The position numbers were made by a program, and so were the translations under genes. Below the pieces are notes generated by a model, which searched no databases, was not told the origin of the DNA, and saw nothing but the letters and a program-made list of their open reading frames with translations. DNA of 64,000 nucleotides from Dyella marensis (GTDB taxonomy: Bacteria; Pseudomonadota; Gammaproteobacteria; Xanthomonadales; Rhodanobacteraceae), in NCBI RefSeq assembly GCF_900112865.1, contig NZ_FONH01000004.1:1-64000 (forward strand), given 5' to 3'. Each line of letters opens with the position of its first letter. Positions within the stretch are counted from its first letter, which is position 1. This document shows, piece after piece, positions 55,534 through 64,000 of the stretch.

Positions 55534-56308
55534 AGCGATAGATATCCATCGCCAGGAACCCCAGGTCGATGCCCGCGTCGATGCGTTCGGCGCGGGCCTC
55601 GGCGCCGGCGGCGCCGAGCGCCAGGAACAGCGGCAGCAGGTGTTCGTCGGTGGGATGCGCGCGTTCGGCGAACGGTGCCTGGCGGCGGTAGTCGAGCAGT
55701 GCTTCCACATCGCCCGCGGCAAGCTTTTCTTCGATCCAGCCGATGAACGGGCGCACGTAAGGCGCTTCGTTCTCTTCGCTGAAACCGGCACGGAAGTCGT
55801 GCAGGTTGTGGGTGATGCTGCCCGAGCCGATCACCAGCACGCCTTCCTCGCGCAGCGGCGCGAGCGCGCGGCCGACTTCGTACTGGTGGCGCGGGCCCAG
55901 CATCGGCTGGATCGACAGCGGCACCACCGGAATGTCCGCCTTCGGGTAAAGCAGGCGCAGCGGCACCCAGGCGCCGTGGTCCAGGCCCTGGCGCGGGTCG
56001 AGCATGGTGGGCAGGCCGGCGCGGTCCAGCAGTTCCACCGCGCGCGCGGCCAGGGCCGGCTCGCCCGGGGCGGGGTAGCGGACCTCGAACAGTTCGCGCG
56101 GGAAGCCGTAGAAGTCGTGCACGGTCTCGGGGCGCAGCGCGCCGCCCACGGTGGGCTGGCGCGCCAGCCAGTGGGCGGAAGCGATCAGGATGGCGCGCGG
56201 ACGCGGCATGGCCTGGGCCAGTTCGGCCAGGCGCTCGCCGACCTGGCCCGGTTGCAGGGCAGTCATCGGCGAGCCGTGGGAGATGTAGAGGCTGGGCAGG
56301 GCGGTCAT
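55520..56308 (-). CDS. LigB-type extradiol ring-cleavage dioxygenase family protein (YgiD-like)
   Basis: The 262-residue product matches the DODA/YgiD family: LYISHGSPMTAL, ILIASAHWLARQPTVGG, DHGAWVPLRLLYPKADIPVVPLS and GSGSITHNLHDF, with conserved His residues for the metal. E. coli YgiD has DOPA 4,5-dioxygenase activity; the substrate here is unknown. The start MTALPSLYISHG fits the family. Confidence 0.9.
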   Translation of the reverse strand: MTALPSLYISHGSPMTALQPGQVGERLAELAQAMPRPRAILIASAHWLARQPTVGGALRPETVHDFYGFPRELFEVRYPAPGEPALAARAVELLDRAGLPTMLDPRQGLDHGAWVPLRLLYPKADIPVVPLSIQPMLGPRHQYEVGRALAPLREEGVLVIGSGSITHNLHDFRAGFSEENEAPYVRPFIGWIEEKLAAGDVEALLDYRRQAPFAERAHPTDEHLLPLFLALGAAGAEARAERIDAGIDLGFLAMDIYRFSAR

Positions 56309-56419
56309 GGCGGCGGTCTCGTGGGGACCGCCTTAATGTAGGACCGCCTTGGCGGCACGGTAGCCGTGCCGTATCGGACTAAGCGTTGCGCGAGCGGAAC
56401 GATGAGCGGCGCGCGCCGC

Positions 56420-58318
<1,899 letters not shown>

Positions 58319-58721
58319 GGGGAACCTCGACAGGGCAGGCGCGGCGCGCATGCGTGAGAAGGCGGCCATTGTAGCAGCCTGGCTGGCCTGAGCCGTGGGA
58401 TGTATGGCTAAAAAACCGTTCTGCATGGATTCTGGCAGCAAATCTCGGCTGTGGCGGGAGCGGTGACGGCAGGCGGTTGGGGGTGTGGGCGGAGCGGGGC
58501 ACATCACGCTTGCGCTCCGCCCGTACCCTCATCCCAGCCCCTCTCTCCCACGGGGAGGGCACAGGGATGTGCCCGGCTTTGAGGAGCGAGGAAGGTGGCG
58601 GCAGCCGGATGAGGGTACGGGCGGAGCGGCGCGCATCACCCTTATATCGCGACATTTTCAGCCCGGTGCACCAGCGGGTGTTTATCATGCCCACCCGCTA
58701 CGCCATGGTTGAGGAGACGGC
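58319..58721. other. 403-bp intergenic region with repeat B3
   Basis: The region separates the divergent deaD and fghA genes. Nearest deaD it would hold that gene's promoter and leader; none was recognised. From 58465 it consists of degenerate family B repeat. No gene was seen. Confidence 0.5.
58465..58645. repeat. long palindromic repeat, family B (copy B3, rearranged)
   Basis: Pieces of the family B consensus (GGCAGGCGG, GGGTGTGGGCGGAGCG, GCTCCGCCCGTACCCTCATCCCAGCCCCTCTCTCCCACGG, GATGAGGGTACGGGCGGAGCG) are present, but a unique segment at about 58560-58600 interrupts them. It looks like two partial copies joined. Confidence 0.75.
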
Positions 58722-59567
58722 ATGTCCGAGATCGAGATCGTCGCCGAGCAGCGCAGTTTCGGCGGCGTGCAGGGTTTCTACCGCCATGTATCGGAGACTT
58801 GCGGCGGCCCGATGCGCTTCGCGGTCTACCAGCCGCCGCAGGCCGCCACGCGCGCCTGCCCGGTGCTGTATTTCCTGGCCGGCCTCACCTGCACCGAAGA
58901 GACCGCCACGATCAAGGCCGGCGCGCAGCGCATGGCGGCGGAACTCGGCCTGGTGCTGGTGATGCCCGATACCAGCCCGCGCGACACCGGCATCGGAGGC
59001 GCCACCGGCGACTGGGAATTCGGCGAAGGCGCCGGCTTCTACGTGGATGCCACCGTGGCGCCGTGGTCGGCGCGCTTTCGCATGCACAGCTACGTGGTGG
59101 ACGAGTTGCCGGCGCTGCTGGCGCGGCAGTTTCCGGTAGATCTTGCACGCAGCGGCATCTGCGGCCATTCGATGGGCGGCCATGGCGCGCTGACCATCGC
59201 GCTGAAGCATCCGCAGCGCTATCGCTCGGTGTCGGCGTTCGCGCCGATCGTTGCGCCGACCCAGGTGCCGTGGGGGCACAAGGCGCTGCCGCGCTATCTC
59301 GGCGACGACCCGGCCGCGTGGGCGGCGTACGACGCCTGCGAGCTGGTGCGCGAGCACAGCTTCGACGGCGAGATCCTGATCGACCAGGGCGAGGCGGATA
59401 AATTTCTCGCCGAGCAGCTGCGCCCGGAATTGTTCGACCAGGCCTGCGCGGAATCCGGCCAGGCCCTGCGGCTGCGCCGCCACGCCGGCTACGACCACAG
59501 TTATTACTTCATCGCCAGCTTCATCGAGGATCACCTGCGTCATCACGCGCGGGCGCTGGAGGCATGA
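58722..59567 (+). CDS. fghA: S-formylglutathione hydrolase
   Basis: The 281-residue esterase-D family protein has the nucleophile elbow GHSMGG (S150), FLAGLTCTEETATIKAGAQRMAAELG and PDTSPRD near the oxyanion site, and a C-terminal catalytic His in GYDHSYYFIASFI. It hydrolyses S-formylglutathione in glutathione-dependent formaldehyde detoxification. The formaldehyde dehydrogenase partner is not in this window. It overlaps the next gene by four bases. Confidence 0.94.
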   Translation: MSEIEIVAEQRSFGGVQGFYRHVSETCGGPMRFAVYQPPQAATRACPVLYFLAGLTCTEETATIKAGAQRMAAELGLVLVMPDTSPRDTGIGGATGDWEFGEGAGFYVDATVAPWSARFRMHSYVVDELPALLARQFPVDLARSGICGHSMGGHGALTIALKHPQRYRSVSAFAPIVAPTQVPWGHKALPRYLGDDPAAWAAYDACELVREHSFDGEILIDQGEADKFLAEQLRPELFDQACAESGQALRLRRHAGYDHSYYFIASFIEDHLRHHARALEA

Positions 59568-60109
59568 CGCTGCTGACCACGCCGCGCACGCGCATCCGCC
59601 ATGCCGGCGAGGCGGACGCCGCGGCGCTGTGGCAGTTCCGCATGGACAATCGCGCGCATCTCGCGCCGTGGGAGCCGTTGCGCGAAGAGCGCTACTACAC
59701 GCAGGGCCATTGCGCGCAGACCATCTTCGACTGGCGCGAGTCGATCCGCCTGGACCGCGGCTATCCGTTCCTGGTGTTCGATCCCGACGAGCGCGAAGTG
59801 ATCGCCACCTTCAACCTGGCCAACCTGGTGCGCGGCGTGTTCCAGGCCTGCCACCTCGGCTATGCGGTGGCGCAGAAATGGCAGGGGCAGGGCCTGATGC
59901 GGGAGGCGCTGGAGCTGGGCCTGGCCTGGGCCCTCGGTCCGCTGGGCTTGCACCGGGTGATGGCCAACTACATGCCGCGCAACGAGCGCAGCGGGCGGCT
60001 GCTGGAGCGGCTGGGCTTCCAGCGCGAAGGCTACGCGCCGCGGTATCTATGCATCGCGGGCACGTGGGAGGACCACGTGCTGACGTCGCTGATCCATCCC
60101 AAGGGGTAG
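59564..60109 (+). CDS. RimJ/RimL-like GNAT acetyltransferase
   Basis: The 181-residue product matches RimJ-type N-acetyltransferases: LAPWEPLREERYYT, GYAVAQKWQGQGLMREALELGLAWA and LHRVMANYMPRNERSGRLLERLGFQREGYAPRYLCIAGTWEDHVLTSL. E. coli RimJ acetylates ribosomal protein S5. The start overlaps fghA, and the TAG stop at 60107-60109 is supplied by palindromic repeat A5. Confidence 0.88.
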   Translation: MTLLTTPRTRIRHAGEADAAALWQFRMDNRAHLAPWEPLREERYYTQGHCAQTIFDWRESIRLDRGYPFLVFDPDEREVIATFNLANLVRGVFQACHLGYAVAQKWQGQGLMREALELGLAWALGPLGLHRVMANYMPRNERSGRLLERLGFQREGYAPRYLCIAGTWEDHVLTSLIHPKG

Positions 60110-60199
60110 GTTGGGGTGAGCCGTAGGCGAACCCCAACGTTCGCCACCTTGTAAGCGTCTCGCATCGTTGGGGTTCGCCTTCGGCTCACCCCAACCTAC
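60106..60199. repeat. long palindromic repeat, family A (copy A5)
   Basis: Two 33-bp arms, each with one change from copy A1 (CCGTAGGCG and CGCCTTCGG), enclose a 28-bp loop. The two changes are complementary, so the stem is kept. The left outer GTAGG supplies the stop codon of the RimJ-like gene. The right end is 16 bases from the rhlE stop. Confidence 0.92.
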
Positions 60200-60215
60200 G
60201 CCGTGCGCTGCGTGC

Positions 60216-61553
60216 TCAGGCCTTCGCGGCCGGACGCCGGCGGCGCCGGCGCTTGTGATTGCCATCGCTGGCGCGCTCGCTGCCCGCCTGCTGCGCATGC
60301 CCATGCGGGCGGTGCGATGCGGGACGCGACTGGCGCTGGCCCTGCGACGACTGGCGCTGCCCCTGCGGCTGGCGCTGGCCCTGCACGGGGCGCGGCGCGC
60401 CGGCGTCCAGGCGCAGCGGCTGCGAGGGTTCGAAGCCGGCCACGTCGGTGACCGCGATCTCCTGCTTGAGCAGGCGACGGATGTCGCGCAGCAGGCCGGA
60501 TTCGTCGTGGCTGACCAGCGACACGGCCAGGCCGTCGGCGCCGGCGCGGCCGGTGCGGCCGATGCGGTGCACGTAGTCCTCGGCCACCATCGGCAGGTCG
60601 AAGTTGATCACGATCGGCAGCTGGTCGATGTCGATGCCGCGCGCGGCGATGTCGGTGGCGACCAGCACGGTGATGCGGCCGGTCTTGAAATCGCTGAGCG
60701 CGCGGGTGCGGGCGTTCTGGCTCTTGTTGCCGTGGATCGCCGCGGCGCGCAGGCCGGCGGTTTCCAGGTAGCGCACCAGCTTGTCGGCGCCGTGCTTGGT
60801 ACGGCTGAACACCAGGGTCTGGCGGCGGCTGTCCTGGGCCAGCACGTGCAGCAGCAGGTCGCGCTTGCGCGCGGCGTCCACCGGATGCACGTGGTGGCTG
60901 ACCGTGGTGGCCACGGTATTGGGCGGCGTCACCGACACTTCGCGCGGCTCATGCATGAACTGCATGGCCAGCGCCTTGATCGGCGGCGCGAAGGTGGCCG
61001 AGAACAGCAGCGTCTGGCGCTGCTTCGGCAGCGCCGAGAGGATGCGCTTGAGCGCCGGCAGGAAGCCCATGTCGAGCATGCGGTCGGCTTCGTCCAGGAT
61101 CAGCGTTTCCACGCCGGAGAGGTCGATGCTGCGCTGCTGCATGTGGTCGATCAGGCGGCCCGGGGTGGCGATCACCACGTCCACGCCGCGGCGCAGGGCC
61201 TGCATCTGCGGACCCATGCTGACACCGCCGAAGATGGTGGTGCTGCTGACGCGCAGGTGGCGGCCGTAGTCGCGCAGGTTGTCGTTGACCTGGGCGGCCA
61301 GCTCGCGGGTGGGGGTAAGCACCAGCGCGCGCGGGCGGCGCGTCATGGTCGGGCCGGCGGAGGCCAGCTTGTGCAGCAGCGGCAGCGCGAACGCGGCGGT
61401 CTTGCCGGTGCCGGTCTGCGCGGCGGCCAGCAGGTCGTGGCCTTCCAGCACCACGGGAATGGCGCCGGCCTGGATCGGGGTGGGGTTGGCGTAGCCCTGA
61501 TCGGCGAGCGCACGCAGCAACGCGGGCGCGAGGCCCAGCGATTCGAAAGACAT
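60216..61553 (-). CDS. rhlE: DEAD-box ATP-dependent RNA helicase RhlE
   Basis: The 445-residue product starts MSFESLGLAPALLRALADQGYANPTPIQAGAIP, as RhlE does, and has AQTGTGKT, PTRELA, DEAD (ILDEADRML), SAT and HRIGRTGRAG. A low-complexity Gln/Arg-rich tail (QGQRQPQGQRQSSQGQRQ...KRRRRRR) follows, likely for RNA binding. I chose the start five codons after the first Met because it matches the family. Confidence 0.93.
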   Translation of the reverse strand: MSFESLGLAPALLRALADQGYANPTPIQAGAIPVVLEGHDLLAAAQTGTGKTAAFALPLLHKLASAGPTMTRRPRALVLTPTRELAAQVNDNLRDYGRHLRVSSTTIFGGVSMGPQMQALRRGVDVVIATPGRLIDHMQQRSIDLSGVETLILDEADRMLDMGFLPALKRILSALPKQRQTLLFSATFAPPIKALAMQFMHEPREVSVTPPNTVATTVSHHVHPVDAARKRDLLLHVLAQDSRRQTLVFSRTKHGADKLVRYLETAGLRAAAIHGNKSQNARTRALSDFKTGRITVLVATDIAARGIDIDQLPIVINFDLPMVAEDYVHRIGRTGRAGADGLAVSLVSHDESGLLRDIRRLLKQEIAVTDVAGFEPSQPLRLDAGAPRPVQGQRQPQGQRQSSQGQRQSRPASHRPHGHAQQAGSERASDGNHKRRRRRRPAAKA

Positions 61554-61656
61554 GGATGGATGCTCCAAGGCGCAACCCGGAGCGTCTGGCGAACCGCGTT
61601 GCAGTGTTCAAAAGGGGAGGGCGGCGGTTGCCGCGCCGCCGAGTATAGCCGAATTG

Positions 61657-62325
61657 TTACGCCGCCGCTTGGCGCGGCCGGCGCGCCACCAGCAGGTAGC
61701 TGTTGAAGGGCGTGCGGCCGAACAGCGGGCCCATGCTGACCGCCAGCCCGGCGGCTTCCAGCGGCGGCCGCAGTTCCTCGGTCGACGGGTAGTGCTGGGC
61801 CCCGCCGCGGATGAGTCCGCTCACGCGCAGCCACACTTCCTCGGCGCGGGTGGCCTGGAAGCGCCAGCTGCCGTCGCGCAGCACGCTGCGGATCACCAGC
61901 ACCCCGCCCGGGGCGAGCCGGGCGATGGCCGCCTGCAGCAGCGTGGCCTGCGCGTCGCGCGGCAGGTAATGCAGCATGTCCAGCAGCGCGACGTGCCCGC
62001 GCAGGTCCGGCAGCGCGGCGGCATCGGCGGCGTGCAGTTCGATCGCGTGCTCGATGCCGGCGCGGCGCACCGCCACGCGGCCTTGGGTGATCTTGCGCTC
62101 GTCGCGATCCAGCCCGACGTAGCGCGGCAGCGCGCCGCGCGCATGCAGGTACAGCCCGAGCAGGCCGATGCCGCAGCCGATGTCGAGCAGGGGCAGGTTG
62201 CAGCCCGCGATGGCGTCGGCGGTGGCCGCGTACACCGGATCGGAGGCGAGCTTGCCGCGCACGTAGCCGCGCTGGAAGCGGCCGTCGTAACAGGCGGCAA
62301 TGCGTCGATGCGAGTGGGGATCCAT
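61657..62325 (-). CDS. class I SAM-dependent methyltransferase
   Basis: The 222-residue product has the SAM-binding motif LLDIGCGIGLLGLYLH, an acidic loop (YVGLDRDERKI) and motif IV region VALLDMLHYLPRD. The C-terminal FNSYLLVARR is like that of small-molecule methyltransferases. The substrate is unknown. It is divergent from the MFS transporter gene with a 155-bp gap. Confidence 0.85.
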   Translation of the reverse strand: MDPHSHRRIAACYDGRFQRGYVRGKLASDPVYAATADAIAGCNLPLLDIGCGIGLLGLYLHARGALPRYVGLDRDERKITQGRVAVRRAGIEHAIELHAADAAALPDLRGHVALLDMLHYLPRDAQATLLQAAIARLAPGGVLVIRSVLRDGSWRFQATRAEEVWLRVSGLIRGGAQHYPSTEELRPPLEAAGLAVSMGPLFGRTPFNSYLLVARRPRQAAA

Positions 62326-62480
62326 CGGTTCGCAAAAAATCTCGATGCAGGGAGACTAGCGTTCGCGCGACAGCGATACCACCGGCACGATGTGAATGCG
62401 GCGTCGCGAGCGAACGCCGCCTTGCGCCGCGGCGCGCATTGGTGTCTTGTGGCGCCACCCTCGCCGACAGCGGAGTTTCC

Positions 62481-63761
62481 ATGCGCCTGTTCGAGCCTTT
62501 GCGCGAATTGAATGCCACGCAGCGTCACACCGTGCTGGCGAGCTTCCTCGGCTGGACGCTGGATGCGTTCGATTACTTCCTGCTGACCTTCGTGATCGTC
62601 GCGGTCTCCAAGGAATTCCACGCCGACAAGGCGCAGGTGCTGTATGGCCTGTTCCTCACGCTGGCGGCGCGGCCGCTCGGCGCGTTCCTGTTCGGACGGC
62701 TGGCGGATCGCTACGGACGCCGGCCGATCCTGATGATCGACGTGGTGCTGTTCTCGCTGTTCGAACTGGCTACCGCGTTCGCGCCGTCGCTCACCGCATT
62801 CCTGGTGCTGCGCTTCCTGTTCGGCGTGGCGATGGGCGGCGAATGGGGACTGGGCGCGTCGCTGGCGATGGAAAGCATTCCGGCGCGCACGCGCGGGCTG
62901 GTCTCCGGATTACTGCAGAGCGGGTATCCGTGCGGCTTCTTCCTCGGCGCGCTGGTGAACTGGCTGCTGGTGGATCACATCGGCTGGCGCGGCCTGTTCA
63001 TCGTCGGCGCGGCGCCGGCGCTGCTGGTGCTGTACATCCGTTCCAGCGTGCCGGAATCGCCGGTGTGGGAAGCCGGGCGCGAGGACCGCGCCAAACGCGG
63101 CCTGTTCGAGCAGATGCGCGGCCACTGGAAGCTGGCCTTCTACCTGACCCTGCTGATGGCCGCGTTCAACATGTTCAGCCACGGCTCGCAGGACCTGTAC
63201 CACACCTTCGAGGAGGAAACCCTGCATCTGCCGACGGGCTCCGGCGCGGCCTTCCTGCTGGTGGCGATGCTCAACCTGGGCGCGATGTTCGGCGGCCTGT
63301 TCTTCGGCGGGCTGTCGGAGCGGTTCGGGCGGCGGCGCACGATGATCACCGCGGCGCTGCTGGCGATCCCGGTGATTCCCCTGTGGATGTACGGCGGCTC
63401 GATGCTGTGGCTCTCGGTCGGCGCCTTCCTGATCCAGGTGATGGTGCAGGGCGCCTGGGGCGTGGTGCCCACGCACCTGAACGAGCTGTCGCCCGATGCG
63501 GTGCGCGGCACCCTGCCGGGCGTGGCCTACCAGCTGGGCAACCTGCTGGCGGCCTATACGGCCAATGCGCAGAACCTGATCGCGGACTGGCGCGGCGGCG
63601 ACCTGGCCTTCGCCATGAGCGCGTGGATCGCCGGCATCGCCCTGCTGCTGGCCCTGCTGGTATGGCTGGGGCCGGAAAAACAGGGCGTGGGGTTCGGAGA
63701 TTCCTCAGGCCCCAGGGGCGAATCCTTCTCCCCTCGGGAGAAGGTGCCGGCAGGCGGATGA
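62481..63761 (+). CDS. MFS transporter, sialate/lactate (SHS) family-like
   Basis: The 426-residue product has about 12 transmembrane helices and SHS-type signatures: FLGWTLDAFDYFLLTFVIVAVSKEF near the start, FGRLADRYGRRPIL and GGLSERFGRRRTM in the two A-type loops. The family moves small carboxylates with protons; the substrate is not readable. The last 12 residues or so ([12 protein letters not shown]) and the stop codon are encoded by palindromic repeat B4, so the original C-terminus has probably been replaced. The start follows CGGAG. Confidence 0.87.
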   Translation: MRLFEPLRELNATQRHTVLASFLGWTLDAFDYFLLTFVIVAVSKEFHADKAQVLYGLFLTLAARPLGAFLFGRLADRYGRRPILMIDVVLFSLFELATAFAPSLTAFLVLRFLFGVAMGGEWGLGASLAMESIPARTRGLVSGLLQSGYPCGFFLGALVNWLLVDHIGWRGLFIVGAAPALLVLYIRSSVPESPVWEAGREDRAKRGLFEQMRGHWKLAFYLTLLMAAFNMFSHGSQDLYHTFEEETLHLPTGSGAAFLLVAMLNLGAMFGGLFFGGLSERFGRRRTMITAALLAIPVIPLWMYGGSMLWLSVGAFLIQVMVQGAWGVVPTHLNELSPDAVRGTLPGVAYQLGNLLAAYTANAQNLIADWRGGDLAFAMSAWIAGIALLLALLVWLGPEKQGVGFGDSSGPRGESFSPREKVPAGG

Positions 63762-63870
63762 GGGTGCGGGCGGAGCGGTGCGCATCACTCTTGCGCTCCG
63801 GCCGTACCCTCACCCCCAACCCCTCTCTCCCACGGGGACTACCTTCGGGTCGCCGGAGGGAGAGGGGCTC
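63723..63870. repeat. long palindromic repeat, family B (copy B4)
   Basis: CTTCTCCCCTCGGGAGAAG, GTGCCGGCAGGCGGATGAGGGTGCGG, the complementary TACCCTCACCCCCAACCCC block and GGGACTACCTTCGGGTCGCC match copy B2. The first part lies inside the MFS transporter reading frame; its GGATGAGG provides the TGA stop. Confidence 0.88.
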
Positions 63871-63878
63871 AAAGCCTC

Positions 63879-63887
63879 TGCTAGAAT
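63879..63887 (+). promoter_or_regulatory. extended -10 promoter element for the FKBP gene
   Basis: TGCTAGAAT is a good extended -10 (TGn plus TAGAAT), 30 bases before the ATG and directly beside repeat B4. No -35 hexamer is clear, as is common with extended -10 promoters. Confidence 0.5.
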
Positions 63888-63917
63888 GACCGCTTTTCGC
63901 ACATCACGAGACAGGCA

Positions 63918-64000
63918 ATGAAGGCTGGCAAGGACAAGGTCATCTCGCTCCACTACACCCTGACGGTGGACGGCGAGAAGGTGGAAAGCTCGCTCGATCG
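63918..64000 (+). CDS. FKBP-type (SlyD-like) peptidyl-prolyl isomerase, 5' part
   Basis: Only the first 27 residues are inside the window: MKAGKDKVISLHYTLTVDGE then KVESSLD. This matches the start of SlyD-type FKBP isomerases (VSLxYxLxxxxGxxxDxS). SlyD helps proline-limited folding and may carry nickel. The length and any metal-binding tail cannot be seen. Confidence 0.75.
   Translation, partial: MKAGKDKVISLHYTLTVDGEKVESSLD

Overview
The window is a gene-dense, roughly two-thirds G+C stretch of a gammaproteobacterial chromosome. The type IV pilus minor-pilin cassettes, the gene order leuS-lptE-holA-nadD / rsfS-rlmH-maf, a Fiu-type receptor with PiuC, and families of long palindromic intergenic repeats all suggest Xanthomonadales, most likely Rhodanobacteraceae (Rhodanobacter, Dyella or Frateuria-like). 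That placement is an inference from gene content, not from a marker-gene search. I saw no rRNA, tRNA, CRISPR array, transposase or phage gene.

Layout. 1-3031: rapA, preceded by small palindromes. 3260-18975: two consecutive complete minor-pilin operons, pilV-pilW-pilX-pilY1-pilE-fimT. The first copy carries a PilY1 that has lost the metal-binding motif and about 160 residues of its von Willebrand-like domain. 19007-22390: a Fur-box-preceded catecholate siderophore receptor with piuC. 22512-28397: panE, an M13 peptidase lipoprotein, an M14 carboxypeptidase-like protein and a DUF502 membrane protein. 28542-32627: an ECF sigma factor with an unusual membrane partner, a DUF4442 protein, the chaperone-redoxin cnoX, and a pqiA gene split into two ORFs. 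32620-34916: pqiB and pqiC. 35057-39918: leuS, lptE, holA, nadD.

39919-46135 interrupts the usual nadD-rsfS linkage. It holds a Tat-exported MsrB, a CcdA-thioredoxin fusion (DipZ type), an ECF sigma factor of the SigF type with its NrsF anti-sigma factor, a secreted methionine-repeat peptide and a flavin oxidoreductase. Divergent promoters GTAACC-N16-CGAA (sigF) and GTAACT-N16-CGAA (dipZ) lie back to back. I read this as a periplasmic oxidant-scavenging and methionine-sulfoxide-repair module, analogous to the SigF/NrsF-MrpX-MsrP system of Azospira but with MsrB and DipZ in place of MsrP/MsrQ. This is the most interesting system in the window.

46136-52766 returns to housekeeping genes (rsfS, rlmH, a GNAT, maf), followed by a CPBP protease, a YoaE-like TerC/CBS protein, a MAPEG protein, a zinc metallopeptidase and a YkgJ-like protein. 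52804-55533 is a second compact stress module: an ECF sigma/zf-HC2 anti-sigma pair divergent from a Tat-exported metallophosphoesterase and an amicyanin-like cupredoxin. Mirror-image GGAATA-N16-GGTA promoters lie between them. 55520-64000: a LigB-type dioxygenase, two DEAD-box helicases (DeaD, RhlE), S-formylglutathione hydrolase, a RimJ-like GNAT, a methyltransferase, an MFS transporter and the start of an FKBP/SlyD-like prolyl isomerase.

Two families of long palindromic repeats sit between genes. Several copies provide the stop codons of the genes beside them (nadD, maf, the CPBP protease gene, the RimJ-like gene and the MFS transporter gene).
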